Shown here one piece after another: positions 1 through 7,638 of a DNA stretch of 35,971 bases; position 1 is the first letter of the stretch, and each line of letters starts with the position of its first letter. The DNA lies in contig CAJUKT010000022.1 in assembly GCA_910587255.1 (NCBI GenBank), positions 1-35,971 on the forward strand, read 5' to 3'. Made by a program: the position numbers and the translations under genes. The notes under the pieces are model-generated. The model searched no databases, was not told the DNA's origin, and worked only from the letters and a program-made list of their open reading frames with translations. This DNA comes from an uncultured Oscillospiraceae bacterium. GTDB lineage: Bacteria; Bacillota; Clostridia; Oscillospirales; Oscillospiraceae.

Positions 1-225
1 AAAACCCGCCTGCCTCTGCGCGGCGGCTGGGCTTTTCCCCTCGCTCCGCTCCAAGCGTCCTCGCTGTCCGCTTCTCCGCGCTATATCATTCACGCTGCGA
101 AGCGCCCAGGACGCTCGGCCTCTTTCGCTCCGTCTCGGGCAAAACCCGCCTGCCTCTGCGCGGCGGCTGGGCTTTTCCCCTCGCTCCGCTCCAAGCGTCC
201 TCGCTGTCCGCTTCTCCGCGCTATA
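1..225. repeat. 85-bp direct repeat, two identical copies
   Basis: Positions 1-85 and 141-225 are identical over 85 bases and are separated by a 55-base spacer. The second copy ends on the stop codon of the tail sheath gene (TAG on the minus strand at 223-221). The sequence is related to repeats near 8914-8955 and 18975-19005, which share the core AGCGCGGAG in the opposite orientation. Only two copies are visible because the window starts inside the array, so it may be longer. Confidence 0.9.
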
Positions 226-1252
226 CCGTAATATGCGCGCTCAGCCACACCTGGTTGAGCCCGTGGGCCACGGTGAAGGCGAACTCCACCACGCATACGG
301 CGGGGTCGCTGTCCAGCGCCGACACGCTCACGCCCTCATACCCGTCGATGATCTCCCGGCCCACCCGCTTCTCCAGCTCCATCACCACCAGCGAACGGAT
401 GGCCCCCCGGGTCTGGGCGCTGTTCTTGGCCCGGCTGAACTTGGCGCGCAGGGCGCTGCGGATGCCGGGGATCACCTCGTCCACCACCAGGATGGTGCTC
501 AGCTCCCGCCAGGTGGCGTCCGCCGCCCCGCCTGTCTTGGTCCGGGTGGTGACGCCGCGCACCACATAGCACGCCCCCGCCAGCGTCTCCAGCGGGGTCA
601 CGCCCCCCTGAACCAGCACATCCACGTCCCCGTCGCCATAATTGCACTCCAGCTCCCCCAGCCCGTAGAGCTGCGCGCCTCCCAGGGGCAGGGCCGGGTC
701 GGCGCTCCCCGCCACGGCCCCCGCCACAGCGGCGGCGCACAGCGCCCCGCCGCCGTCGGCCAGGCCGGGGGCCGCCAGCACCACCCGTTCGCAGTTGAGC
801 TGCGCGGCGCGCTGGACCAGCTCCTCCACGCTCTCCCCGGCCCCGCCGGCCACCACGGCGATGCGCTCCCGCCGGGCGGCGGAGCACTCCTCCACCGCGG
901 TTTTCAGCGCCTGCTGCACCGCCAGCTCGGCGCTGTCGCACGCCACCACGCCCACGTCCTCCAGCGCCGCCATCACCGCGAAGGCGGCGTCATAATTCTC
1001 CCCGGCGGGTATGCCGTACACCACCCCCGCGCCGTTGCGGATGGCCGCCTGGGCCATCCGGCTCAGGGCGCACTCCCCCACGTCGGCCGCGGCCTTGCTG
1101 TAGCTGGTCCACTGGTAGTATGGTTCCAGTCCGTCCCCGTCCACAGCCGCCACCACCGCCACGCTGCCGCCCCCCGCCGCGGCGGCGGTGAGGCTGGACG
1201 CCTCGTAGGCGGAGTACACCCCCGGTCTCTCATGCTTTGTTACCGCGCTCAT
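221..1252 (-). CDS. Phage tail sheath protein (contractile tail)
   Basis: A 343-aa protein, probably the contractile sheath that surrounds the tail tube and drives DNA or effector injection. The N-terminus carries the sheath-type motif ERPGVYS (residues 8-14), and the C-terminal segment ends in GLNQVWLSAHITV, like the closing strand of XkdK-type sheaths. The middle is Ala/Gly/Val-rich with alternating strands and helices. The ATG overlaps the upstream stop by 4 nt (ATGA), and the gene follows three connector proteins, as expected for a PBSX-like order. The stop codon lies at the edge of the 85-bp repeat. The tail tube and baseplate genes should lie left of the window. The family call rests on N- and C-terminal motifs plus position. 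Confidence 0.75.
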   Translation of the reverse strand: MSAVTKHERPGVYSAYEASSLTAAAAGGGSVAVVAAVDGDGLEPYYQWTSYSKAAADVGECALSRMAQAAIRNGAGVVYGIPAGENYDAAFAVMAALEDVGVVACDSAELAVQQALKTAVEECSAARRERIAVVAGGAGESVEELVQRAAQLNCERVVLAAPGLADGGGALCAAAVAGAVAGSADPALPLGGAQLYGLGELECNYGDGDVDVLVQGGVTPLETLAGACYVVRGVTTRTKTGGAADATWRELSTILVVDEVIPGIRSALRAKFSRAKNSAQTRGAIRSLVVMELEKRVGREIIDGYEGVSVSALDSDPAVCVVEFAFTVAHGLNQVWLSAHITV

Positions 1253-1752
1253 CTCATTCTCCCCTTCACTTCAAAGTCGGTAAACGCCCCGGCCTCCTGG
1301 TCCGCCCGGGCGGTGAGCCAGGCCCGGCACCGGCAGGCCACCTCCAGCCGGTACAGCCCGTCCCGCTCCAAAAATTCCGTCCGGCCCGTGCGCACCTCCA
1401 CGGCGGGCAGTCCCGCCGCCCCCCGGCACGCCAGGCACTCCACGGCGGTCTCCGCCGCCTTGCGGCAGGCCTCCCCGCCCCCGTCCCGGGGCGCGAAGAT
1501 GTCCAGCGCCAGCGTCAGCTCCGCCTCCCGGCCATAGACCTCCCGTTCCTCCCCGGTCTGGCCGTCCCGCTCCATGCCCAGGTAATCCTGGAACCCGCCG
1601 GGGGCGCACACCACCTGGCTGACGGCGACCGCCGCCACCGCCTCCCGCCACCGGGCGGCCCGGCCCGGGTCCATGGCGGTGACCACGTTGAGCCCGCTGT
1701 CCCGCAGCTGCTGCGCCACCCGGTCGCGCCACCTGCCCAGCGCCCCGCTCAC
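1249..1752 (-). CDS. Phage tail completion/terminator-like protein
   Basis: A 167-aa protein starting at a GTG that overlaps the upstream stop (GTGA); its own stop overlaps the sheath ATG. No motif is recognisable on its own. The sequence starts SGALGRWRDRVAQQL and contains a Cys-rich stretch (CRKAAETAVECLACRG) and a strand-rich second half. Its place directly before the sheath gene matches tail terminator or tail completion proteins (the XkdI/XkdJ position of PBSX). The function is inferred from position, not from sequence. The longer reading back to 1788 would only add residues that overlap the upstream gene. Confidence 0.55.
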   Translation of the reverse strand: MSGALGRWRDRVAQQLRDSGLNVVTAMDPGRAARWREAVAAVAVSQVVCAPGGFQDYLGMERDGQTGEEREVYGREAELTLALDIFAPRDGGGEACRKAAETAVECLACRGAAGLPAVEVRTGRTEFLERDGLYRLEVACRCRAWLTARADQEAGAFTDFEVKGRMR

Positions 1753-2084
1753 GGCGCGTTCTCCCCGCAGGCGCGCAGCGCCATCCACAGGTGGGTGACC
1801 TGACCCCCCACCCAGATGGGCCGCACGCTCATCACCTCATAGCGTCCGCCGCCCCATTCCAGCCAGCCGCCCGGGCCGGTCTGGTCCAGGGGCAGCCCCG
1901 GCTCGGCCAGCCCCAGGAACCGCTCCTGGGAATAGCTGCCCAGCGCCCCGGCGGCATACTGCCAGTCCGCCCGGGTCATGGGCTGCACGATGGCCATTCC
2001 CCGGCCCGCCTCCTGTCCGTCCTGCTTCCGGCACACCATCTCCTGTCCATAGGCCCTGATGACCCATGTAAACGCCTCGATCAA
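1749..2084 (-). CDS. Phage head-closure/head-tail adaptor-like protein
   Basis: A 111-aa protein. The start chosen is TTG at 2084, because it forms a TTGA overlap with the stop of the gene before it and is preceded by a purine-rich stretch; longer readings upstream run antisense-like through the neighbour in another frame. The protein begins IEAFTWVIRAYGQEM and has a short beta-rich C-terminal part (WLEWGGGRYEVMSVRPIWVG), typical in size and texture of head-closure or stopper proteins. The role is inferred from the connector position between protease and sheath genes. No conserved catalytic residue is seen. Confidence 0.6.
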   Translation of the reverse strand: MIEAFTWVIRAYGQEMVCRKQDGQEAGRGMAIVQPMTRADWQYAAGALGSYSQERFLGLAEPGLPLDQTGPGGWLEWGGGRYEVMSVRPIWVGGQVTHLWMALRACGENAP

Positions 2085-2434
2085 CCTTCCACCCCCCGAA
2101 ACACAAACCCCTCGTCCTTGAAATAGGGCGCCATCAGCTGGAAGGCCCGCTGGGACAGCCTTGCGCCGTCCCCTTCCCCCGCCTCCCGCCGCAGGGAGAT
2201 ATCCCCGGCGGACAGTGCGGTGACGCCCTCCAGCCCGCGGCTTCCCCGCAGCCAGTCCATCACGATCCACGCCGCCGCCAGGGGGTAGGCCCCCTGGCAG
2301 TCCTCCGGCCCAAGGCCGTCCCGCAGCCGCCGGTCCAGCGTACGGCAGGCCGCCGCGCACAGGGTATGCAGCAGCTCCTCGTCCTGTCCCGCGCCGCCCA
2401 GGGCCTGGGCCAGCTTCAAAACCTGTTGCGTCAT
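2081..2434 (-). CDS. Phage head-tail connector protein (gp6-like)
   Basis: A 117-aa mainly helical protein with an AGGAGG ribosome site seven bases before ATG. It contains three predicted helices and a variable loop (QQVLKLAQALGG, then LCAAACRTLDRRLRD, then YPLAAAWIVMDWLRG), which fits small helical connectors that dock on the portal ring. It sits directly after the prohead protease gene and overlaps the next gene by 4 nt. The specific assignment to the gp6/adaptor family is inferred from length, helicity and location. Confidence 0.6.
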   Translation of the reverse strand: MTQQVLKLAQALGGAGQDEELLHTLCAAACRTLDRRLRDGLGPEDCQGAYPLAAAWIVMDWLRGSRGLEGVTALSAGDISLRREAGEGDGARLSQRAFQLMAPYFKDEGFVFRGVEG

Positions 2435-2446
2435 GCCGTCCGCCTC

Positions 2447-3316
2447 CTAAATCAGGAAGGCCCCGCAGCCGTCCTCCGGGCGGGCTGCCTCATCCCCATA
2501 GCTCAGCTGGGGCCCCTGGGCGAACAGCCTTCCGGTCCTGCCCCGGCACACCTTGATCAGCCCCACCAGCTCCTCCTCGTCCAGCTTGGCTGCCGCCCGC
2601 TCCAGCAGGGCATGGCCCGCCCCGGGCTCGGCGATGCCGGCCAGGCGCACCAGCTCGGCGCGCAGGCTTTTCAGGTACTTCCGGCCCAGCCGGGCCTCGT
2701 CCTCCACGCGCCGTCCCGCGCTTTTGATCACCCCGGCCCTGCGCTGGGCGGGCACCGCCACGAAGGACCACTCATACACGTCCGCCGCCCCGGTGAGCAC
2801 CCCATGGCACACCTGCCCGCCGTACTCCTCCCCCTTCTCGTGGGGGCACTGGTCCAGCTCCCGGCCGCAGATGGAGCACAGCACCTTATCCACGGCGCAC
2901 CCCACGCTGACCTCCCGCTTGATCCCCCCGTCGATCTCGGCGATGAGGGCGGCGTTTTCCTGGGTGCGCATCATGTACGCCCACCCCTTCAGGTAGCGGC
3001 AGGGCCGCCCGTCGGCGGTGAGCGTCCCGCCGTCCTCCACCACCTGGGTGCGGTAAATGCGGGCGGTCTGGCCCTTGGCGCTCCACTGGTGGTCGAACAC
3101 GCCGGACACCCCCACGAACAGGGGGGCCAGCTGGTCCAGCGTCCCGTCGCCGAAGCGCTCGAAATCCCGGTCCACGTCGTTGTCGCACAGCCGCAGGGCG
3201 AAGGTGTACACCTCGTCCGCCCCCAGCTCCCGCCGGGCCAGGGCGTTGATGAGGGCCAGCTCCTCCCCGCCGGGCGTGCCGATGGCCTTCACCGCCCCGT
3301 CCTTACAAATCTCCAT
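2447..3316 (-). CDS. Prohead serine protease-like protein with Cys-rich insertion
   Basis: A 289-aa protein, probably the maturation protease that cleaves capsid or scaffold segments during head assembly. The start at 3316 has a GGAGGAGGAG ribosome site and overlaps the portal stop by 14 nt; earlier in-frame starts lack one. Candidate catalytic residues are His76 in GVFDHQWSA and Ser137 in KREVSVGCA, the His/Ser pair expected for HK97-type prohead proteases. Between the catalytic core and the closing segment (ADVYEWSFVAVPAQ) there is an insertion with Cys147, Cys150, Cys157, His159 and Cys170 that could bind zinc. The gene lies after the portal rather than before the major capsid gene. Confidence 0.7.
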   Translation of the reverse strand: MEICKDGAVKAIGTPGGEELALINALARRELGADEVYTFALRLCDNDVDRDFERFGDGTLDQLAPLFVGVSGVFDHQWSAKGQTARIYRTQVVEDGGTLTADGRPCRYLKGWAYMMRTQENAALIAEIDGGIKREVSVGCAVDKVLCSICGRELDQCPHEKGEEYGGQVCHGVLTGAADVYEWSFVAVPAQRRAGVIKSAGRRVEDEARLGRKYLKSLRAELVRLAGIAEPGAGHALLERAAAKLDEEELVGLIKVCRGRTGRLFAQGPQLSYGDEAARPEDGCGAFLI

Positions 3317-4457
3317 CCTGTCTCTCCTCCTCCATGGCCCGTGCCTGGGCGCGGTACAGCGCCGCCCTGGCCTCGGACTCCTCATCCTGAAGGTTCACAT
3401 CCAGCCAGTCCACCTTCACCCGGTCGTCATACCCCTTCAGCCGCAGCCACCACTCGCAGACCCGCTCCGCCACCGGCTCCAGGCTGCGCCGGATGGCGGC
3501 AATCTCGCTGGTGAGGATATCGGCCTGCTGGGAGCTCATCCGCTCGGTGGACGACCAGCTCAGCCCCAGCAGGAAGGGGGGGATGCCCGTCTTGGCCACC
3601 AGCTGCTCCAGGATCTGCCGCACGGGGACCTCACTGTCCAAAATCTGGTTGTCCGCCCCGATGGTCCGAATCCCCACATCGCCGGCGCACACGAAGTCGC
3701 GCACGGCCCCGTCCCTTCCCGCCTGCATGGCGGCGCTCCACTCCCGGGCCACCTGGGCGCAGCGCTCCTGGGCGGCGGCCGCGTCCCCGCCCCCGCACGT
3801 CACGGCGAAGCGCACATTGCCCGTGCGCTCCCAGTTCTTGCCCACGGCCTGGAAGATTTTCACCAATATCTCCGCCAGAAACGGCATGGAGCGCAGCATG
3901 GACACGCCGTAGGGCGACCCGGTCTCGGGCTGGTAGGGGGTGAAGAGCAGCAGCTCCTGGCGCGGCAGCTCCCGCACCCTTCCGCCGCTGTCCCTGGCGC
4001 ACAGCGCGAAGTCCAGCGGGCTGTCCCCCTCCCGGATCTCAATGCGGCCCACATCGCCGCACAGCACCGCGGCGATGTCCCGGCCGTCCGCGGTGGGGAC
4101 GATCTCGCCCACCGCCCTGCCGCACACGAACATGGAATCCAGGTACTGGTCCAGAAACGCCTGGAGGCCCCGCTGGCCCCGTCCCACGTTCACCGTGCGG
4201 ATAAACCGCTCCAGCCCCTCCCGGGCCCTCTCGTCCCGGCATTCCACCCGCAGCCCGCCGCACAGCCGCACCAGCTTGCCGATGGCGGCGTCCACCACGG
4301 GCACCGCCTCCCGGACGGCCCGGTACAGCGCCGCCTCCCCCGCGCCCAGGGGCGTATACCCGTCCAGCTGCACAAAGGGGTGCCTCCCCCCGTCCCGGAG
4401 CTGGGCGGCGGCCGCCGCCGTCCCCCGCTCCCTTCTGTTCCGCGCCGGCAGCCCCAT
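3303..4457 (-). CDS. Phage portal protein
   Basis: A 384-aa protein likely forming the dodecameric portal through which DNA is packaged and ejected. Segments typical of portals are visible: an N-terminal region with ALYRAVREAVPVVDAAIGKL, a central LPRQELLLFTPYQPETGSPYGVSML wing/stem boundary (quoted in pieces: LLLFTPYQPE and GSPYGVSML), and a C-terminal KTGIPPFLLGLSW followed by the ADILTSEIAAIRR helix. The ATG overlaps the capsid stop by one base (TGATG), and no good ribosome site is seen, so translation is probably coupled to the capsid gene. The gene follows rather than precedes the major capsid gene. Confidence 0.8.
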   Translation of the reverse strand: MGLPARNRRERGTAAAAAQLRDGGRHPFVQLDGYTPLGAGEAALYRAVREAVPVVDAAIGKLVRLCGGLRVECRDERAREGLERFIRTVNVGRGQRGLQAFLDQYLDSMFVCGRAVGEIVPTADGRDIAAVLCGDVGRIEIREGDSPLDFALCARDSGGRVRELPRQELLLFTPYQPETGSPYGVSMLRSMPFLAEILVKIFQAVGKNWERTGNVRFAVTCGGGDAAAAQERCAQVAREWSAAMQAGRDGAVRDFVCAGDVGIRTIGADNQILDSEVPVRQILEQLVAKTGIPPFLLGLSWSSTERMSSQQADILTSEIAAIRRSLEPVAERVCEWWLRLKGYDDRVKVDWLDVNLQDEESEARAALYRAQARAMEEERQDGDL

Positions 4458-5467
4458 CAGATGCTGAGCACCCGGCTGGCGTCCTCAAAGATCTTGGCGT
4501 AGCCGGAGATGGTGGTGATGGCGGCCCGCTCCATCTGCCGGTCGATGAGCTTGTCGTACTCCACCATCACATCCCCCGCCTTGACCATCTCCAGGGCATA
4601 ATTTTTGTCCAGGCCGATGATCTTCCCCTTGGGGACGGCGCAGGTGCGCAGTACCTTGGCCCCCATGGGCGTGATGAGCCTGCCGGTGCCGTGGAAGTCC
4701 AGCCCGGCGGCGGCGTCCTGCATCTGCCGCAGGGCCAGCAGCATGGGCATGGTGTCGGCGCCCGCCAGCAGGGTGTTAAGCTGATAGGGCTCGAAGCTGT
4801 TCCAAAAGGACAGCAGGTCCTTATAGGCCAGCGTGCCCGCCGTCTCCACGGTGCTGACCTGGGCGGGGTTGCCGTTGCCGTCGCCGTTGACGATCACGCC
4901 GATGGCGTCCTCCAGGTGCATCCGTCCGATCTGGGCGCCGATCTGCCGCAGGGTGACGGAGAACAAATCCAGCTTCTGGAACCGGATGGCCTCATAGGAG
5001 GCCACCAGCATCCGCCCCCGCTTGTGGAGCTTGACCAGGCTGTCCCGGGTGCGCACGGTGGTCTGGGGGATGGCGGCCCCCTCGGCCACCTGCTTGAGCT
5101 GCTTCTCATCCTCGGGCGCGGAGGTGATGGAGCGGTAGTCCATCCCCTCGATAACGGTCTGGGTGGCGGTGATATCGGGGAGGATGTTGGCCTCCTCCAT
5201 GCCCACCTTCACCGCCCGGGCGATGTACTCGGGGAAGAGCACCGCCGACTGGGAGGTGGAGAAGAACTTGTCCACCAGGTCGGAGCCCGCCCCCTTCACC
5301 CGGATATCGAAGCGCTTGAGCTGCCGCTGGTAGGCGTCCAGCCCCTCCAGGGCGGTGCCCCGGTACTGCTCGCTGGGGTCCAGCTTTTCCAGCACCTGGG
5401 TAAAGGACCGTCCCGCCTCGTGGTACATGCCCTTTTCCAGTCTTACGTGATCGAATCTCTGTGCCAT
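4457..5467 (-). CDS. Phage major capsid protein
   Basis: A 336-aa protein, the probable HK97-fold head subunit. The first 60 residues are helical and charged, which could act as an internal scaffold (delta domain), since no scaffold gene is seen. The core includes LFPEYIARAVKVG, ITATQTVIEGMDYRS, a polar loop with EGAAIPQTTVRTRD, then LEDAIGVIVNGDGNGNPAQ and a C-terminal VEYDKLIDRQMERAAITTI typical of capsid P-domain ends. The start at 5467 has GGAGG eight bases upstream; a TTG one codon earlier is less likely. It is followed immediately by the portal gene. Confidence 0.75.
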   Translation of the reverse strand: MAQRFDHVRLEKGMYHEAGRSFTQVLEKLDPSEQYRGTALEGLDAYQRQLKRFDIRVKGAGSDLVDKFFSTSQSAVLFPEYIARAVKVGMEEANILPDITATQTVIEGMDYRSITSAPEDEKQLKQVAEGAAIPQTTVRTRDSLVKLHKRGRMLVASYEAIRFQKLDLFSVTLRQIGAQIGRMHLEDAIGVIVNGDGNGNPAQVSTVETAGTLAYKDLLSFWNSFEPYQLNTLLAGADTMPMLLALRQMQDAAAGLDFHGTGRLITPMGAKVLRTCAVPKGKIIGLDKNYALEMVKAGDVMVEYDKLIDRQMERAAITTISGYAKIFEDASRVLSI

Positions 5468-5525
5468 CAATAGCTCCTCCTTTGTATGTCCGATTTGCGT
5501 TCAGGCGCGAAGCCCGGGCGCTTCT

Positions 5526-5873
5526 TTACAGCTTCACAACCACGCTCCTGGCCTGGGCGTCCACCGCCAGCACCAGGAATTTGATTCCGTCCTCCACCGT
5601 CTTCACGCCGCCCTGTCCGTCGCAGGCCAGCCCCTGCCAGCCCGGCGCGGGGGCGGTGCTCCCGGACCAGCTTACCTTGGCCGCGCCGCCGATCTGCACC
5701 GCCACGGCGCCGCCGCGCACGCCGCCCAGCGCCACGCCGCAGGGGGCGCCGCCCGCCCCGCCCGGAGCCGCTGCGCCGTTTTCCGCCAGCGTCACCACCA
5801 TGCCGGGCCGGATCTCCCCCTCCGCCTGAAAGGTGGCCGTGGTCTGGCCGATCCCCTCGAAACAAATATCCAT
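5526..5873 (-). CDS. Small capsid-associated (decoration-like) phage protein
   Basis: A 115-aa protein with a GGGAGGAG ribosome site. It is Gly/Ala-rich and strand-rich; EGEIRPGMVVTLAENG, VALGGVRGG and FLVLAVDAQARSVVVKL suggest a small beta-barrel like capsid cement/decoration proteins. It lies directly before the major capsid gene, where such proteins are often encoded. There is a 99-base gap to the large terminase gene upstream with no clear terminator. The function is inferred from size, composition and location. Confidence 0.55.
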   Translation of the reverse strand: MDICFEGIGQTTATFQAEGEIRPGMVVTLAENGAAAPGGAGGAPCGVALGGVRGGAVAVQIGGAAKVSWSGSTAPAPGWQGLACDGQGGVKTVEDGIKFLVLAVDAQARSVVVKL

Positions 5874-5972
5874 GCTTTTTCTCCTCCCGCAGATGAAATA
5901 TATAGAAATCCCCTTTATTTGAGGGCATTCCCCTGAACTGGAGGGCCTCCCCGGCCCGCTGGACGCCCTTTT

Positions 5973-7205
5973 CTAAAACACGTCCCGCTCCACGTAGGCG
6001 GCGGCGCTTCCGCCCCCGCCCTCCAGCGCCATGACGAAATAGCGGATATCATCCATGGCGTGGTCGAACTCCTTGCGCACCCGGTCCTCCCCGGCCTCCT
6101 CCCAGCGGTACAGCCCGAACTCCCTGGCCGCCGCCCGGCACCCCCGGCAGATCACGATTTTCCCGCCCTTCAGCGCCTGGGCGGTGCGCCGTATGCCCTC
6201 CAGCACCCGGTTGTCCGCCCTGCGCACGCTCCAGCCCTCCCGCCGCAGCGCCTCAATAAAGCTGGCCGCCGACGGGTCCACGATGACCGTTTCGATGCAC
6301 CGTCCCCCAGCCAAATCCCTCACATCCTGCACATATTCCCCGTCGGTTTTCTGCCGCCCGCACTCCCGGGCGTCGTAGTAGAATTCGCCGGTCCTGTACC
6401 AGATCCCGTCCATCTCCCCCCAAAGGCCGAAGGAGGCCGGGTTTCTTGTGCCGTAATCGCAGGAAATCCGCCATCTGGCGAACTCCCCCTCCGGCACGTC
6501 CGGCATGGCCTTTTCGTCGAAGAAGTCGTATACCAGCCCCTCCGCCGCCGTCCACTCCCCCAGCACATACCGCCGGTAGAACGTTCCCTGGAACATCCGC
6601 TCATACCGCTCCCGCACCCTGGCGGACAGCCCCGGGTTGTCCCCCATGGTGAAGCGCAGATACAGCGCCCGCTTTTCCTCCGCCTTGCAGATCCACTCCC
6701 GGTAGAACCAGTGCTCCGGCCCCGCCGGGTTGCAGGAAAACCACACCCTTCCGCCCCGCACGGAGCACCGGGCGCAGGCCTGCTCCACGAAGGAGCGCGG
6801 CATCAGCGCCGCCTCGTCCAGCAGCACCCCCGCCAGCGTCACCCCCTGGATGGCCGCGTAGCTTCCCTCGTCCCCGCCTCCGTAGAGGTAGAACAGGTTT
6901 TCCCGCCCTCCGCCCCGGAGCGTCACCTCGTTCCGGCTGACCTTTTCCTCCCATTTAAAGCCCAGCCCCTCCAGCACGGGCCGGGCCTGGGCCAGCAGGT
7001 TGCGCCGCACCCCGTTGATGGAGGCGGCGCACAGCCCGAACCGCTGCCGCTGGAACCGGGCCATGGCCCACAGGAAGAAGGACAGGCCCAGGGCAAAGGT
7101 CTTGCCGGAGCGCACCGCCCCGTCGCAGATCACGGCGTCAAATCCGTCCTGTCTCCACCAATCCAGCACCTGCCGCTGCTTTGGGGAGAATTCCAGCCTG
7201 TTCAC
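5973..7205 (-). CDS. Phage terminase large subunit
   Basis: A 410-aa packaging motor of the PBSX/XtmB type, which pumps DNA into the prohead and cuts it. The ATPase domain has Walker A GAVRSGKT (residues 29-36), Walker B AGVLLDE (125-131) and a coupling segment WFSCNPAGPEHWFY (155-168). The C-terminal RNase H-like nuclease has Asp250 in SCDYGT, Asp310 in VIVDPSA and acidic residues in DHAMDDIRYF (381-390). The start is GTG, overlapping the small terminase stop (GTGA). Length and all motifs are complete, so this gene looks intact. Confidence 0.93.
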   Translation of the reverse strand: MNRLEFSPKQRQVLDWWRQDGFDAVICDGAVRSGKTFALGLSFFLWAMARFQRQRFGLCAASINGVRRNLLAQARPVLEGLGFKWEEKVSRNEVTLRGGGRENLFYLYGGGDEGSYAAIQGVTLAGVLLDEAALMPRSFVEQACARCSVRGGRVWFSCNPAGPEHWFYREWICKAEEKRALYLRFTMGDNPGLSARVRERYERMFQGTFYRRYVLGEWTAAEGLVYDFFDEKAMPDVPEGEFARWRISCDYGTRNPASFGLWGEMDGIWYRTGEFYYDARECGRQKTDGEYVQDVRDLAGGRCIETVIVDPSAASFIEALRREGWSVRRADNRVLEGIRRTAQALKGGKIVICRGCRAAAREFGLYRWEEAGEDRVRKEFDHAMDDIRYFVMALEGGGGSAAAYVERDVF

Positions 7206-7522
7206 GTCCCGTCACCATCCTCCGGCCGGTACAGCCCGTCCAAAAAGTCCTCCAGCGCCCCGCCCCGCTCCTGGTCCAGCACCTCCCGCAGCATGGCCAG
7301 CACCCGCACCTTGTCCACGAATTTGGCCTCGAAGGTGCCGTTGGCGTTGCGTCTGAGCTCCACCACCCCGGACAGGTCCAAAGCGTCCACCCCGTCCGCC
7401 TCTTCCCCGTCCAGGAAGGCCAGCTTCACAACGTCGTTGTTTTTCCATCTGGCCAGCCTGCGCAGCTCATCCAGCAGCTCCTGCCTGGCCGCGCCTTCTC
7501 CGCGTTTATTCTGCGTATCCAT
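7202..7522 (-). CDS. Phage terminase small subunit (short form)
   Basis: A 106-aa protein that should recognise packaging sites and regulate the large subunit. The start at 7522 has AGGAGG six bases upstream; an earlier ATG at 7552 has none. The sequence WKNNDVVKLAFLDGE and LSGVVELRRNANGTFEAKFVD matches the C-terminal half of XtmA-type small terminases. The N-terminal DNA-binding helix-turn-helix usually found in the family is absent, so the gene may be truncated at the prophage edge or belong to a short subfamily. It is the first gene of the phage module, and no strong promoter is seen before it. Confidence 0.7.
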   Translation of the reverse strand: MDTQNKRGEGAARQELLDELRRLARWKNNDVVKLAFLDGEEADGVDALDLSGVVELRRNANGTFEAKFVDKVRVLAMLREVLDQERGGALEDFLDGLYRPEDGDGT

Positions 7523-7583
7523 TCCCAGCCTCCTCGCCCCTCTTCGAAACATCCGTTTGGTTGCCTATTGCGGTGCAAGGCAT

Positions 7584-7617
7584 AAAAAAATTCCGGGGCG
7601 GAAAACCCGCCCCGGAA
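7584..7617 (-). terminator. Intrinsic terminator after the 7639-8250 gene
   Basis: On the minus strand an 11-bp perfect stem (TTCCGGGGCGG pairing with CCGCCCCGGAA, loop of 5) is followed by seven T. It separates the host membrane-protein gene from the phage module. Confidence 0.9.
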
Positions 7618-7638
7618 CCCACCCCGGCCGCTGTCAAC

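Noticed and set aside
1..225. A CRISPR array
   Set aside because: The repeat unit is 85 bases, only two copies are present with one spacer, and related copies are scattered at gene ends; no cas gene is near.
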